A stretch of 61,609 bases of DNA from Rhodovarius crocodyli. GTDB lineage: Bacteria; Pseudomonadota; Alphaproteobacteria; Acetobacterales; Acetobacteraceae. The stretch spans positions 1 through 61,609 of the forward strand of contig CAMDJV010000022.1 in assembly GCA_945901085.1 (NCBI GenBank), written 5' to 3'. This document shows, in pieces, positions 8,821 to 17,741 of this stretch. How positions within the stretch are numbered: position 1 is the stretch's first letter; each line of letters starts with the position of its first letter. The notes under the pieces were generated by a model. It saw only the letters and a program-made list of their open reading frames with translations. It was not told the origin of the DNA and did not search any database. Position numbers and translations under genes: made by a program.

Positions 8821-8877
8821 CGGCACCCGCCGAGTTTCTGCTGCCCTGGCCTCAATGCAATGCCGAGGAAACATGCT

Positions 8878-8994
8878 ATGGACACGACGCATCGCGGCAG
8901 CGCGCTGACCTTTGCCGGGGCCGCTGCGGGTCTATCCACAGCCCGTCCGCGGACCGCCGATTTCCCGGAAAAGCTGCTGCGGATCATCATGCCC
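8878..8994 (+). pseudogene. Bug-family binding protein, N-terminal relic
   Basis: The ATG at 8878 has GAGGAAACATGCT upstream. It begins a short frame with a leader-like stretch (SALTFAGAAAGLS) and then DFPEKLLRIIMPY, the start of the mature Bug domain (typically DFP-x-K-P-I-R-x-I-V-P-Y). Family similarity stops there. About 40 codons survive of some 320, making this a third, dead member of the tandem. Confidence 0.65.
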
Positions 8995-9589
8995 TATCTT
9001 TGCCGCCATCCAGGGAAGCGTCATGGTGCCATCCAGTTTGCAGCAGGGGGAAGGGCAGCGGCCCAGTGTCAGTTTGAGGCTGTGGTTCTGAAGCCTTGGG
9101 CAAAGGTCACAAACCGCAACCCATATTTTTGGCTTGGCGCTAGCTTTGCGGCGCGCTCTTGCCCCCCGCATACGACATGGCCAGGAAGGACCCTGGATTA
9201 GTACTGCGCCTCAGCTTCGACTGGCCGGTGCCCTGTCTTGGAAGCCACCGGCCGCAGCCGCATCTTCAGCGACTAACGAGACACTACCCAATCCAGATTC
9301 TGCTGGGGAGTGCGAAGATGTAGCGCTTCGCATTTTTCTTCGGGCACAGCTTCAGGCCGCCCGTCGCCGCGTCAGCCCGTAGTGCATGGCAAGAACGCGG
9401 AGTGCGGAGACCAGCAGAGGTGGGAACCGGAATCCAACCTGCTCTGAGCGTTGCTCGGAAAATGGCTTTATTCCTAGCCAGGGACCTTCCAGCGCCCTGA
9501 CTAAGCAAGGTACGGCCAGGCGCCACATCCGCCCCCGCCAGTACTTGCAACCCGACCCGATTGGGCAGCGCCCGCAGCGTTTGACCGGC
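8995..9589. other. Long non-coding or decayed stretch between opposing operons
   Basis: The carboxylase/Bug operon ends on the plus strand and the GMC oxidoreductase ends on the minus strand, leaving about 600 bases. Frames on both strands are short and none gives a family signature. A minus-strand frame around 9420-9590 (RALPNRVGLQVLAGADVAPG) has coding-like base use and might be a decayed gene tail. I see no tRNA, repeat or convincing terminator. Confidence 0.4.
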
Positions 9590-11206
9590 CTACGGGCTTG
9601 CGTTTGGCCGGCCAAGCATCATCGCCGCAGCCTTCGCCGCAATCATCATAGTCGTCGCATTGGTATTGGCCGAGACGATACGCGGCATGACAGAGGCATC
9701 GGCCACGCGCAACGCGTTGATACCGCGCAACCGAAGCTCCGGCGTCAAGGGCGCGCCGTCACCGCCCATGCGGCAACTGCCACACAGGTGATAGACGGTC
9801 GCTCCCTTGGCCCGCGCATAGGCGAGCAGCGCGTCATCGCTGGCTTGCTCCGCGCCGGGCGCTGTCTCCGCCGCAGACCAGGGCGCCAGGGCTCGCGTGC
9901 CCAGCAACCGCCGCGCGATACGCAGCCCGGTTATGGCGGCCTCGCGGTCCTCCGCCGCCATCAGGTAGTTCGGCTGGATGGCCGGCGCTTGGCGTGGGTC
10001 TGCGGTGCGGGCGCGCACGCATCCTCGGCTTTCCGGTCGGCATTGCCAGACGCCGATGGTCATGCCCGGCAAATCCTGCAATCGCCCCGTCACGCCCTCT
10101 TCCGAATAGGAGGCTGGGGTGAAGACGAATTGGAGGTCGGGCTCGTCAAGCGTGTCGGAGGAGCGCGCGAAGGCGCCGGCATGGGCAGGGCTGAAGGCCA
10201 GCATGCCGCGCCGCGTCAGCAGCCAGCGCGCGATCTCCCACCAGAGGCGCGGCGGGCGCGCCTGCTCGTTCAGCGTGACCGGGCGGGTCACTCGATGGAC
10301 CACGCGCATGGCATAGTGGTCCTGGAGATTCTCACCGACGCCGGGATTGTCGGCGATGACGGGCACGCCCAGCGCATGGGAGAGGGTCGCCGGGCCGAGT
10401 CCTGAGACCTGCAGAAGATGCGGCGTGCCGATGGCACCCGCGGCCAGCACGATCTCGCCCCGCGCATGCGCAGTCAGCAGGTTGCCATCCTGGGCGAAGG
10501 TGATGCCGGTGGCGCGGCCTGCTTCCGTCTCGATGCGCAGGACCACGGCCCCGGTGACGACGCGCAGGTTCTCGCGGCTGCGAACCGGCGCCAGGAAGGC
10601 GCTCGCGGCGCTGAAGCGGCTGCCGTGGCGGATGCTGCGCTGATAGGTGAAGACGCCCTCCTGCGCCGCGCCGTTGTAGTCGGGGTTGCGCGGCAGCCCG
10701 CATTCCGGCGCGCCGTCCAGGAAGGCCGCGACGATCGGGTGCAGCGCCGGGACGTCCGAGACATGCTGCGGCCCGCCAGCGCCGCGATACGCATCATCAC
10801 GGTAATCCTCGATGCCGCGGAAATGCGGCAGCACATCCGCATGCGACCAGCCCCGGCAGCCCGTCTGCGCCCAGTCGTCGAAATCCCGCGCCGAGCCACG
10901 TACCCAGAGATGCCCATTGATCGAGGAGGAACCGCCGAGCACGCGGCCGCGCGGCGTGTGCATCACCCGGCCCTCCACGCCGGGGCCGGGTTCCGAGGAG
11001 AAGTTCCAGTTGAAGCGCGGGTCGCGAAAGGTCTTGAGAAACCCGGCGGGGACCTGGAGGTAAGGGTGCCGCGCCTCGCCGCCCGCTTCCAGCAGCAGCA
11101 CGCGGCGGGCTGAGTCGGCGGAGAGGCGGTTGGCCAGCACACAGCCGGCGCTGCCCCCGCCCACGATGATGTGGTCCCAATCGCCCTCGAAGCGCGCGGC
11201 GCTCAC
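9590..11206 (-). CDS. GMC family FAD-dependent oxidoreductase (choline dehydrogenase-like)
   Basis: This 538-residue flavoprotein oxidises an alcohol group. The N-terminal FAD-binding motif IIVGGGSAGCVLANRL (about 13-28) is followed by LLLEAGG, GRVLGGSSSINGHLWVRG (GMC signature 1) and AAGAIGTPHLLQVSGLGP (signature 2). The C-terminal CGSCRMGGDG and ANTNATTMMIAAKAA bracket the active-site His/Asn region. The start is the GTG at 11206, which overlaps the TGA of the dioxygenase gene (GTGA); upstream in-frame codons lie inside that gene. Length matches choline and polyethylene-glycol dehydrogenases. The coupled Fe(II)/2-oxoglutarate dioxygenase suggests successive oxidation of one substrate, but it is not identified. 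Confidence 0.92.
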   Translation of the reverse strand: MSAARFEGDWDHIIVGGGSAGCVLANRLSADSARRVLLLEAGGEARHPYLQVPAGFLKTFRDPRFNWNFSSEPGPGVEGRVMHTPRGRVLGGSSSINGHLWVRGSARDFDDWAQTGCRGWSHADVLPHFRGIEDYRDDAYRGAGGPQHVSDVPALHPIVAAFLDGAPECGLPRNPDYNGAAQEGVFTYQRSIRHGSRFSAASAFLAPVRSRENLRVVTGAVVLRIETEAGRATGITFAQDGNLLTAHARGEIVLAAGAIGTPHLLQVSGLGPATLSHALGVPVIADNPGVGENLQDHYAMRVVHRVTRPVTLNEQARPPRLWWEIARWLLTRRGMLAFSPAHAGAFARSSDTLDEPDLQFVFTPASYSEEGVTGRLQDLPGMTIGVWQCRPESRGCVRARTADPRQAPAIQPNYLMAAEDREAAITGLRIARRLLGTRALAPWSAAETAPGAEQASDDALLAYARAKGATVYHLCGSCRMGGDGAPLTPELRLRGINALRVADASVMPRIVSANTNATTMMIAAKAAAMMLGRPNASP

Positions 11207-12063
11207 GCGGCGATGGCGAGCGTCGGCGCGGTGCCGGCGACGCAGGTGCGCACCATGTGGCGGCGCTCCGTCGTCGTGGCGAAGGGGGTGGCGCGGTGCA
11301 GCACGGCGCGATTGTCCCACATCACCAGGTCATGCGGCCGCCATTTGTGCGAGTAGGTGAAGGCGCGCTGCGTCGCATGCGCCATTAGGCGGTCGATCAG
11401 CAGGCGGGACTGCGCCTCGTCCATGCCCTCGATGCCGCGCGCATGGGCACCGAGATAGAGCGCGGGGCCATAGGGGTTCTCTTCCAGAACCAGGGCCTGG
11501 CGCACCGGCGGGTGCTGGTGGCGCTCGGCCTCGCTCACCAGTGCGGCATCCACCCGCGCGCGCGACCAGCCGAAATCATGGATGGCGACGCGGCCGCGCA
11601 AGCTGGCCCGCTCGGCCGTGTCCAGCGCCGCGAAGGCCCCGCGCATGGAGGCGAATTCCGTGTCCCCGCCGGCCGAGGGGATTTCGCGCGCCGAGAGCAG
11701 CGAGGCATGGGCGGGCACCGGCTTGAACGACGAATCATGGTGCCAGAAGCGGTTGGCCTTGTTGTTCAGCAATTGCTTGTCGGTGGGCGGCGCGATCTCG
11801 CCGGCCGGGCCGATATTGGAGAGGATGATCACCGGGCTGCCCGCCCCGGGCGCACCGGGGCGGGTGCGCTCCAGCGGCCCGAAGCCCTCGCTGAAGGCGA
11901 TCTGCGCCGCGTCGTCGAGGCGCTGGTCGGGGAAGACCAGCACCGAGAAGAGGTCGAGCGCATCGCGCAGCGCGGTCATCATCGGCCCATCCACGCCGCT
12001 CGCGATGTCGAGGCCCGTGATGCGGGCGCCGAGGATGGGGGTGAGGGGAGTGACCTGCAACAT
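11203..12063 (-). CDS. TauD/TfdA family Fe(II)/2-oxoglutarate-dependent dioxygenase
   Basis: This 286-residue jelly-roll dioxygenase carries the iron ligands RFWHHDSSF (H-x-D, about H108 and D110) and the distal His in VMWDNRAVLHRAT (about H256). An Arg-rich segment TTTERRHMVR follows, where 2-oxoglutarate binds. The N-terminus LGARITGLDIASG is typical of the TauD/TfdA family (taurine, 2,4-D, alkylsulfate dioxygenases). The start is the ATG at 12063 with GGAGGAAACATCCC upstream, not the longer in-frame ATG at 12138. It overlaps the GMC gene by four bases. The reaction is probably hydroxylation that releases or activates an acidic substrate. Confidence 0.92.
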   Translation of the reverse strand: MLQVTPLTPILGARITGLDIASGVDGPMMTALRDALDLFSVLVFPDQRLDDAAQIAFSEGFGPLERTRPGAPGAGSPVIILSNIGPAGEIAPPTDKQLLNNKANRFWHHDSSFKPVPAHASLLSAREIPSAGGDTEFASMRGAFAALDTAERASLRGRVAIHDFGWSRARVDAALVSEAERHQHPPVRQALVLEENPYGPALYLGAHARGIEGMDEAQSRLLIDRLMAHATQRAFTYSHKWRPHDLVMWDNRAVLHRATPFATTTERRHMVRTCVAGTAPTLAIAA

Positions 12064-12168
12064 GGGATGTTTCCTCCGTCCCGCATCATGGCGCCGGGCC
12101 GCCTGCAGGCGCCAGACGGCATTTTGGAGAAACACCATGCCGTTTATCGGCAGAATGGAAGGGGATGG

Positions 12169-13065
12169 TCAGGCGGCCCTCGCGAGCAGATGCGCGACGA
12201 AGGCGGCGATCTTGGCGGGGAGCCGCTCGGCGCGGGCGTGCACGGCATGGATCTCGGCCTGGTAGCGCTCGGGCCAGGCGGGCAGCTCCGGCAACAGCGC
12301 GATGAGATGGCCTGAAGCGACATCCTCGCCGACCATCCATTCCGGCAGCAGCACCAAGCCCATGCCGTCCAACGCGGCCTGGCGCAACGCCTCCCCGCTG
12401 TTGGAGCTGAAGGGTCCACTGACCGCGATCTCCTGCCGCCCGCCTGCCGCCGTGGCGAAGACCCAGACCGGCGCCTCCTCTGCCTCGCGATAGGTCAGGC
12501 AGGGGTGCTGGAGGATCGCATCGGCGGTGGCGGGGGCGCCGTGGCGCGCGAGATAGCCGGGGCTGGCGCAGAGGATGCGCCGGCCCGAGGCCAAGGCATG
12601 CCCGGTGTAGGATTTGCCGCTGGGCAGGCCCAGGCGGATGACGAGGTCCACCCCATGCGCCGGCACCAGGCCGGTCTGCTCGGTCAGGGCGAGGTCGATC
12701 TCCACCCGCGGATGCGCCGCGCGGAAGGCGGCGAGATGCGGCACCACATGGCGCAGCGCGTAGGAACGCCGGGCAACGATGCGCAGCGTGCCGGTCGCTT
12801 CCTCGTGCATCTCCCGCGCCTCGACCATGGCGGCCTCGAGCCCCTCGAGCAGCGGCGCGACGCGGGCTGCGAGGCGCCGCCCGGCCTCGGTGGGCGCGAC
12901 ATGGCGCGTCGTGCGGTCGAAGAGCCGCAGCGCGATGTCGTCCTCCAATTCACGCAGCGCGCGCGAAGCGGCTGTTGCCGAGAGGCCGAGCGAACGCCCC
13001 GCCGCCGCGATGCCGCCGCGATCGAGGGTGCGCAGGAAAAGCCGAAGGGCGGTCAGCCGGTCCAT
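12169..13065 (-). CDS. LysR family transcriptional regulator
   Basis: This is a 298-residue regulator. The winged-HTH occupies about residues 1-60: MDRLTALRLFLRTLDRGG, LGLSATAASRALRELEDDI, LFDRTTRHVAPTEAG. A LysR substrate-binding domain with TLRIVARRSYALRH follows. It lies on the same strand between the MetX-like hydrolase and the dioxygenase-GMC pair rather than divergent from a target, so it is probably cotranscribed with what it controls. The start at 13065 matches the family N-terminus; only a weak GAGG lies upstream. Confidence 0.9.
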   Translation of the reverse strand: MDRLTALRLFLRTLDRGGIAAAGRSLGLSATAASRALRELEDDIALRLFDRTTRHVAPTEAGRRLAARVAPLLEGLEAAMVEAREMHEEATGTLRIVARRSYALRHVVPHLAAFRAAHPRVEIDLALTEQTGLVPAHGVDLVIRLGLPSGKSYTGHALASGRRILCASPGYLARHGAPATADAILQHPCLTYREAEEAPVWVFATAAGGRQEIAVSGPFSSNSGEALRQAALDGMGLVLLPEWMVGEDVASGHLIALLPELPAWPERYQAEIHAVHARAERLPAKIAAFVAHLLARAA

Positions 13066-13084
13066 GCGGCCTCGCTGGTGCGGC

Positions 13085-14245
13085 TCAACCCGGGCAGCGG
13101 TCCGGGCGGGCCCAATGGCGCGGATAGCGCGGGCCGCTGAAGCCCGGCCGCCCGTCCTCAATGCGTTGCAGCAGGTCACGGATTTCCGTCGTGATGGTGG
13201 CGATACCGCGCGGGCTGCGCGTGCCGCCATGGCCGCCGAGATCGTCGATATCCACCAGCTTGGCGTCCGGGGCGTGCATCCCCACGGTCAGCACGCCGCT
13301 TTCGCCGGGCGGCAGCAACTGGTCGAAGCAATTGGGGATCAGCAGCAGCCGCGCGCGGATCGTCCGTGATGCCGCGGTGAGGTCGCCATTGAAGGGCGCC
13401 GCGGCCGCGATGTCATGGCTTTCGATCGCCCAGGTCCGGTAGATCCAGTCGCGCGCCTGGGTGGTAGTACCAATCTGCCCGACCTGCTGGGCGTAGTTGC
13501 GATGCACCGCGCCCGCATCGCCGAACAGCGCCTCATAGCCGCCGGCAGAGATGCCGAAGGCGTTCTGGATGATCATGCCGACGCCCGTGCCGCGGCGCGG
13601 CGGATCGTCATTCGGGTAATTGCCGTCGCGCCACTTCGGATCGAGCGTGATGGCCTGGCGCGCCGCCTCCCAGATGAAGTTCACCTGGCGATTGGCATGC
13701 GCCTGCGGCACCAGCGGAATGACCGCCTGCATGAAATCCGGATACTGCACCGCCCATTGCAGCGATCCGATGCCGCCCATCGAGGTGCCCGTCACCGCGA
13801 CCAGCCGGCGGATGTTCAGGCATTCCGTCACCATTCGGTATTCCGCCTGGACCATGTCTCGCATGGTGAAGCGCGGGAAGTTCATGTTCATGCCGGACCG
13901 CGTAGGCGAGGTCGTGGCGTTTGGATCGAGCGAGGCAACGCCCACCGTATCGGGCTGGATGACGAAGTACTTCGCCGTATCGAGCGCACGACCCGGCCCC
14001 GCCCAGACGGATTGCGTTGTGCGGTCCCCGCGCAGCCCATGCAGCGAGAGAATCGCGTTGGAGCGATCGGCATTCAGCGTGCCATGGGTGATGAAGGTCA
14101 TCCGGAAATCGGGGATGACCTGGCCGCTTTCGAGGCGTAGGTCGCCCAGCTGGCAGGTCCGCACGGGTGGCGTCTGGGCCATTGTTGGCGCGGCCATAAG
14201 GATGATGCCGAGCAACCAGGCCGGCGCCGCAATCTTTTCAAACAT
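13085..14245 (-). CDS. Exported alpha/beta hydrolase, homoserine acetyltransferase (MetX)-like
   Basis: This 386-residue alpha/beta-hydrolase begins with a signal peptide (APAWLLGIILMAAPTMAQ). It continues with DLRLESGQVIPDFRMTFITHG, the MetX-type opening. The nucleophile elbow is GTSMGGIG (about Ser155). A late Asp (PNCFDQLLPP) and His (DDLGGHGG) complete the triad. True MetX enzymes are cytoplasmic; the leader peptide and absence of methionine genes suggest an exported esterase or acyl hydrolase instead. The ATG at 14245 has GGAGGAAAGATCT upstream. Its stop lies 19 bases before the LysR start, so the two probably form one transcript. Confidence 0.88.
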   Translation of the reverse strand: MFEKIAAPAWLLGIILMAAPTMAQTPPVRTCQLGDLRLESGQVIPDFRMTFITHGTLNADRSNAILSLHGLRGDRTTQSVWAGPGRALDTAKYFVIQPDTVGVASLDPNATTSPTRSGMNMNFPRFTMRDMVQAEYRMVTECLNIRRLVAVTGTSMGGIGSLQWAVQYPDFMQAVIPLVPQAHANRQVNFIWEAARQAITLDPKWRDGNYPNDDPPRRGTGVGMIIQNAFGISAGGYEALFGDAGAVHRNYAQQVGQIGTTTQARDWIYRTWAIESHDIAAAAPFNGDLTAASRTIRARLLLIPNCFDQLLPPGESGVLTVGMHAPDAKLVDIDDLGGHGGTRSPRGIATITTEIRDLLQRIEDGRPGFSGPRYPRHWARPDRCPG

Positions 14246-14330
14246 AGATCTTTCCTCCGTCTCGGTGCGTTCCTGACGACCGTTGCCGGAGAGGTTCGCA
14301 GGCAATAGCGACGGCCGTCCAGCCTGCCCT

Positions 14331-14446
14331 TCATCGCCGCTCGCCGCGCACCAGCAGCACACAGAGAATGGCGATACCCGAGGTTGTTACGCACATGCCA
14401 AAGGCGTTGAGGTACCCGATCATCGCTGCCTGGCGATCCACTTCGC
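14331..14446 (-). pseudogene. C-terminal relic of a DHA2-type MFS drug-efflux permease
   Basis: Reading from an in-frame TAG, the minus strand gives REVDRQAAMIGYLNAFGM, then a hydrophobic run and a stop at 14331. The R-Q-A-x-M-I-x-Y-x-N-x-F motif followed by the last membrane helix is the end of EmrB/QacA-type (14-TM) permeases. Only about 38 of some 500 codons remain. Confidence 0.65.
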
Positions 14447-14711
14447 GCTAGCGGCGGGCCAGCCCCTGGGCTTGGTCTGCCGCGAAAATCCCAGGAAACC
14501 CGCCACTCAGTGCGGCGGCAGTTCATGCGGAGTACATGGATCGTATGGCAACCGGCGGAGGAGGTATGACCTGGTACAGGCGGTCGCCGGTCGTGAGGCG
14601 CGAGGCCGCATGTGCTGGAATTCGAACCAGGCGAACGAACGCGACCGCGCCGCAACCGGCGGCAACCAGTGACCTCAGAAGAGCGCTATTCAACCGGCGC
14701 CCTCTGCATTG
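14447..14711. other. Gap without recognisable gene
   Basis: These 265 bases separate the MFS relic from the SDR stop. All frames are short and show no family signature on either strand. They are probably debris from the deletion that removed the permease gene. Confidence 0.4.
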
Positions 14712-15401
14712 TCACAGCGAACTGCCGCCGCAGATCAGCATCTGCTGGCCGGTGATCGCGCCAGCCTCTGGGCCGAGCAGGAAGGCCGTCAGCGCCGCGA
14801 CCTCTTCCGGGCTAATGTAGCGCCCGATCGGCGGCAGCTTCGGCGCAACGGCGCTGCGCGCCGGGTCACGCAGCATCGGCGTGTCGGTTGCGGCGGGTGC
14901 GACGACATTCACCGTGATGCCGCGCGGCGCGAGCTCGATCGCCCAGGAGCGCGCCATGGCAACGAGCGCTGCCTTGGTTGCGGCGTATTGGCTGCGACCC
15001 GCCGACCCCGCGGCTGTGCGGCTGCCGAGCAGCACGATGCGTCCGCCATCCGGCATGCGCGTGACCAGCAGGTCCGCCAGCAGCGACGCCGCCTCGACAT
15101 GCAGACGCCACAGCGTGCGGCCCGTCTCCGCATCCAGCGCGCCCACCACGCCGCCGCGCATGAGGCCGGCGGCGTGCACAAATGCGGTGGGGCTCAGGCC
15201 GGCCACCGCAGCGGGCAGGGCCATCGCGTCGAGCAGATCCACCGCGCGGTGCGTGTAATTGGCATCGGCGAGGCCGGGATCGTTGCGGCTGAGGCCGGTT
15301 ACCCGCCAGCCTTCCCGCAGCAGCCGAGCGACGATGGCTGCACCAATGCCGGAGCTGGCGCCGGTGACGATGGCGTGTCTCTCGGCTGATCCTGGTGTCA
15401 T
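14712..15401 (-). CDS. SDR family NAD(P)-dependent oxidoreductase
   Basis: This 229-residue short-chain dehydrogenase has the nucleotide-binding motif TGASSGIG (about 13-20), the structural VHAAG segment where NNAG is usual (about 75-79), and the catalytic Y-x-x-x-K in SQYAATKAAL (Y139, K143). A GSRTAAGSAGRS loop supplies the serine. The C-terminus with ITGQQMLICGGSSL is the usual family ending. The ATG at 15401 has AAAGGAGATG upstream. It is divergent from the IclR regulator gene, a typical arrangement for a regulated catabolic oxidoreductase. Substrate unknown. Confidence 0.92.
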   Translation of the reverse strand: MTPGSAERHAIVTGASSGIGAAIVARLLREGWRVTGLSRNDPGLADANYTHRAVDLLDAMALPAAVAGLSPTAFVHAAGLMRGGVVGALDAETGRTLWRLHVEAASLLADLLVTRMPDGGRIVLLGSRTAAGSAGRSQYAATKAALVAMARSWAIELAPRGITVNVVAPAATDTPMLRDPARSAVAPKLPPIGRYISPEEVAALTAFLLGPEAGAITGQQMLICGGSSL

Positions 15402-15433
15402 GCGGCGTCATCTCCTTTGCTCATGCGATCCGC

Positions 15434-15461
15434 TTGACAGGGCGCCTAACCACCGGATACC
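15434..15461 (+). promoter_or_regulatory. Candidate sigma70-type promoter of the iclR operon
   Basis: A perfect TTGACA (15434-15439) is followed after 16 bases by GATACC (15456-15461), a moderate -10 match. Transcription would begin near 15468, upstream of both possible iclR starts and just before the inverted repeat at 15476. Confidence 0.4.
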
Positions 15462-15475
15462 AAGATTTGAGAAAA

Positions 15476-15489
15476 CGAACAAGTGTTCG
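15476..15489. promoter_or_regulatory. Perfect inverted repeat, candidate IclR operator
   Basis: CGAACAAGTGTTCG has arms CGAACA and TGTTCG around two bases. It lies just downstream of the predicted promoter and overlaps the upstream alternative GTG (15483), which suggests autorepression and favours the start at 15522. IclR proteins commonly bind short palindromes of this size. Confidence 0.4.
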
Positions 15490-15521
15490 CAATCCGATCA
15501 TTTGTCAGGGAAGCGTCAGCA

Positions 15522-16349
15522 GTGGAAGGCATACGGGGGCGCGTCGAGAACCCCAAGAACCTGGTGCAGTCTGTGGCCAAGGCCTTCGCCGTGCTGAAGG
15601 CCTTCGGGCCGGCGCGTCCTGAGATGACTGTCGCCGAGGTCGCGGGATTGACCGGGCATGACCGCGGCACTGCCTTCCGCCTGATTCACACCCTGGTAGA
15701 TCTCGGCTACCTGCGCCCCGTGCCGGAGGGGCGGCGCTTCCGACTCACGCTGAAGTGTCTTGAGCTCGGCTATGCCGCGCTCTCGGCCGGCGACCTGCCC
15801 ACGCATGCCTTTCCGCTGCTGCGTGAACTGGTGCCCGGCGTGGCCGATGCTGGCTCCCTTGGCGTGCTGGAGAAGGGTGAGGTGATTTACCTCGCCCGTG
15901 TCGAGGCAGGACTGGAGCACCATGGTGTCGTGCGCCGCCCCGGCACGCGCATCGGCGCCTATGCCACCGCCTTAGGCCAGGCGATCCTGGCTTGGCTGCC
16001 GCGCGACGAGCAGGTCGCGCAGCTCGAGAGTGTTCCGCGGGTGAAGCTGTCCGACCGCACCTTGACGGAGATTGATGCGTTACTGGAGCGGCTGGATGCG
16101 GTGCGCGCCTGCGGCTACGCGATTTCGGATGGTGAGAACGCCTATGGCCTGCGCACCGTCGCGGCCCCAGTGCTTGATGCGCGCGGCGCGCCGGCGGCCG
16201 GGGTGAGCCTGACCATTGGCGGGGGCAGGCTGGCGCTACCCGATTTCATCGCCCAGACCGCGCCGCGCGCCTGCGCCCTAGCTCAGGACCTGGGCACCGC
16301 GCTGCGTTTGTCGCTCGGTACCATCGGGGCTGGCGGGACGATGCGATGA
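15522..16349 (+). CDS. IclR family transcriptional regulator
   Basis: This 275-residue regulator has an N-terminal winged HTH (NLVQSVAKAFAVLKAFG then VAGLTGHDRGTAFRLIHTL). It continues into the IclR effector domain, with VGVLEKGEVIYLARVE-like spacing, GTRIGAYATALGQAILAW and AYGLRTVAAPVLDARG. The GTG at 15522 leaves the usual short leader before the HTH. The GTG at 15483 would start inside an inverted repeat. It probably controls both the divergent SDR gene and the downstream BNR/DapA-type/Bug operon. Its stop overlaps the next short gene by ATGA. Confidence 0.9.
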   Translation: MEGIRGRVENPKNLVQSVAKAFAVLKAFGPARPEMTVAEVAGLTGHDRGTAFRLIHTLVDLGYLRPVPEGRRFRLTLKCLELGYAALSAGDLPTHAFPLLRELVPGVADAGSLGVLEKGEVIYLARVEAGLEHHGVVRRPGTRIGAYATALGQAILAWLPRDEQVAQLESVPRVKLSDRTLTEIDALLERLDAVRACGYAISDGENAYGLRTVAAPVLDARGAPAAGVSLTIGGGRLALPDFIAQTAPRACALAQDLGTALRLSLGTIGAGGTMR

Positions 16350-16549
16350 CCCGGCCAGTGCTGCGCCTGATCGCCGACGACCTGACTAGCGTGCTGGCCT
16401 CCGCCGCCGAATTGACCGGGCTGTGTGACCCGGTGCCCCTGCGCTGGACGGATGACGTTGACGTAGCTGCCATCCGCCGCCTGCTCGACAACAACCCGCG
16501 CGAGATGAGTTACAAGCAAATTCTCGCGATCTATCGCGCGGCCCTGTGA
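16346..16549 (+). pseudogene. Collapsed four-carbon acid sugar kinase (DUF1537-like) start joined to another gene's tail
   Basis: This 67-codon frame opens with VLRLIADDLTSVLASAAEL. That resembles the N-terminus of four-carbon acid sugar kinases (L-R-x-I-A-D-D-x-T-G-A). After LRWTDDVDV it switches to AAIRRLLDNNPREMSYKQIL and ends AIYRAAL, which looks like the C-terminus of an iron-containing alcohol dehydrogenase. The full proteins are about 400 residues each. An internal deletion that fused the two ends in frame is the simplest reading. It is tightly spaced: ATGA overlap upstream, ten bases to the next gene. Confidence 0.55.
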
Positions 16550-16559
16550 GGAGATACCC

Positions 16560-17741
16560 ATGCCCGACGCCGGCGTGATCGACCGCCCCGAAATCCTCGC
16601 CCCCGCACCGGGCGACCCGGCGCGCATGGAGGCCTTCATACCCACACCCTGCGTGCAGAACCACGCGGCCTTCCTGCTGCCACTTCCCGGTGGCGATGTG
16701 GGCTGCGTGTGGTTCGGCGGCACGCAGGAGGGCGTGCCAGACATCTCGGTACACTTTTCACGCATGGAAGCCGGCGCGGATCGATGGTCGCCGGCGGTGC
16801 GGCTGTCGGACGATCCGACGCGATCCGAGCAGAACCCGCTGCTGTTCAACGCGCCCGATGGCCGGTTGTGGCTGCTGTGGACGGCGCAGGTCTCCGGCAA
16901 CCAGGACACCGCCATCATCCGTCGCCGTATCTCGGCCGATGGCGGACGCAGCTGGGGGGCGATCGAGACGCTGTTCGGCGAGCAGCCCGGTTTCGGCACC
17001 TTTATCCGCAGCCCCATCGTGGTGCTCGACAATGGCGATTTGCTGCTGCCGATCTGGCGCTGCACCAAGCCGCCAGTAGGCGCCTGGATCGGTGATCTCG
17101 ACACCAGCTCGGTGATGATCTCCGCCGATGCCGGCGCCACCTGGACGGAAATTGCCGTACCCGGCAGCACGGGCTGCGTGCATATGAGCATCGTCGATTT
17201 GCGCGACGGCACTCTGGCGGCGTTCTATCGCAGCCGCTGGGCGGATCGGATCTATCGCAGCCAGTCTTCGGATGGTGGCCGAAGCTGGTCCGCGCCGGAA
17301 CCCACCGAACTGCCCAACAACAACTCGTCCGTGATGGTGACGCGCCTTGCCGATGGTCGGCTCGCCATAGTCTACAACCATTCGAGCGAGGCGGATGCTA
17401 CTGGCCGGCGCCTGTCGCTCTATGACGACATCGGCGGCGATGACCTCGCCCCCGCCGCCCCGCCCGCGGGCCGCAGCGCCTTCTGGGGCGCGCCGCGCGC
17501 ACCGATGACGCTGGCGCTGTCCACCGACCAGGGCCGCACGTGGCCGGTTCGGCGCGACCTTGAGACCGGCGATGGCTACTGCCTGACGAACAATTCGAAG
17601 GACCAACTCAATCGGGAATTCTCCTATCCGTCGCTCTGCCAGACGCCCGATGGCGCACTACACATCGCCTACACCTATTGGCGCCAGGCTATAAAATACG
17701 TGCGCGTCGCACCCGACTGGGCGTTAGGATACGGCGCATGA
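16560..17741 (+). CDS. Sialidase-like BNR/Asp-box beta-propeller protein
   Basis: This 393-residue protein carries four Asp boxes (S-x-D-x-G-x-x-W): SADGGRSW (about 125), SADAGATW (about 188), SSDGGRSW (about 236) and STDQGRTW (about 321). That spacing is expected for a six-bladed sialidase propeller. There is no signal peptide, so it should be cytoplasmic, unlike classical secreted sialidases. GAGGAGATACCC precedes the ATG. It overlaps the DapA-type lyase gene (ATGA) and belongs to the IclR operon. No other sialic-acid catabolic genes are present, so the substrate is probably an imported acid or sugar acid rather than a sialoglycan. Confidence 0.85.
   Translation: MPDAGVIDRPEILAPAPGDPARMEAFIPTPCVQNHAAFLLPLPGGDVGCVWFGGTQEGVPDISVHFSRMEAGADRWSPAVRLSDDPTRSEQNPLLFNAPDGRLWLLWTAQVSGNQDTAIIRRRISADGGRSWGAIETLFGEQPGFGTFIRSPIVVLDNGDLLLPIWRCTKPPVGAWIGDLDTSSVMISADAGATWTEIAVPGSTGCVHMSIVDLRDGTLAAFYRSRWADRIYRSQSSDGGRSWSAPEPTELPNNNSSVMVTRLADGRLAIVYNHSSEADATGRRLSLYDDIGGDDLAPAAPPAGRSAFWGAPRAPMTLALSTDQGRTWPVRRDLETGDGYCLTNNSKDQLNREFSYPSLCQTPDGALHIAYTYWRQAIKYVRVAPDWALGYGA

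Noticed and set aside
3391-14250. Similar wording (AAACATAGATC) upstream of the CaiB gene and at the MetX-like start
   Set aside because: An 11-base coincidence; one copy overlaps a start codon, the other is upstream, and flanks do not match.
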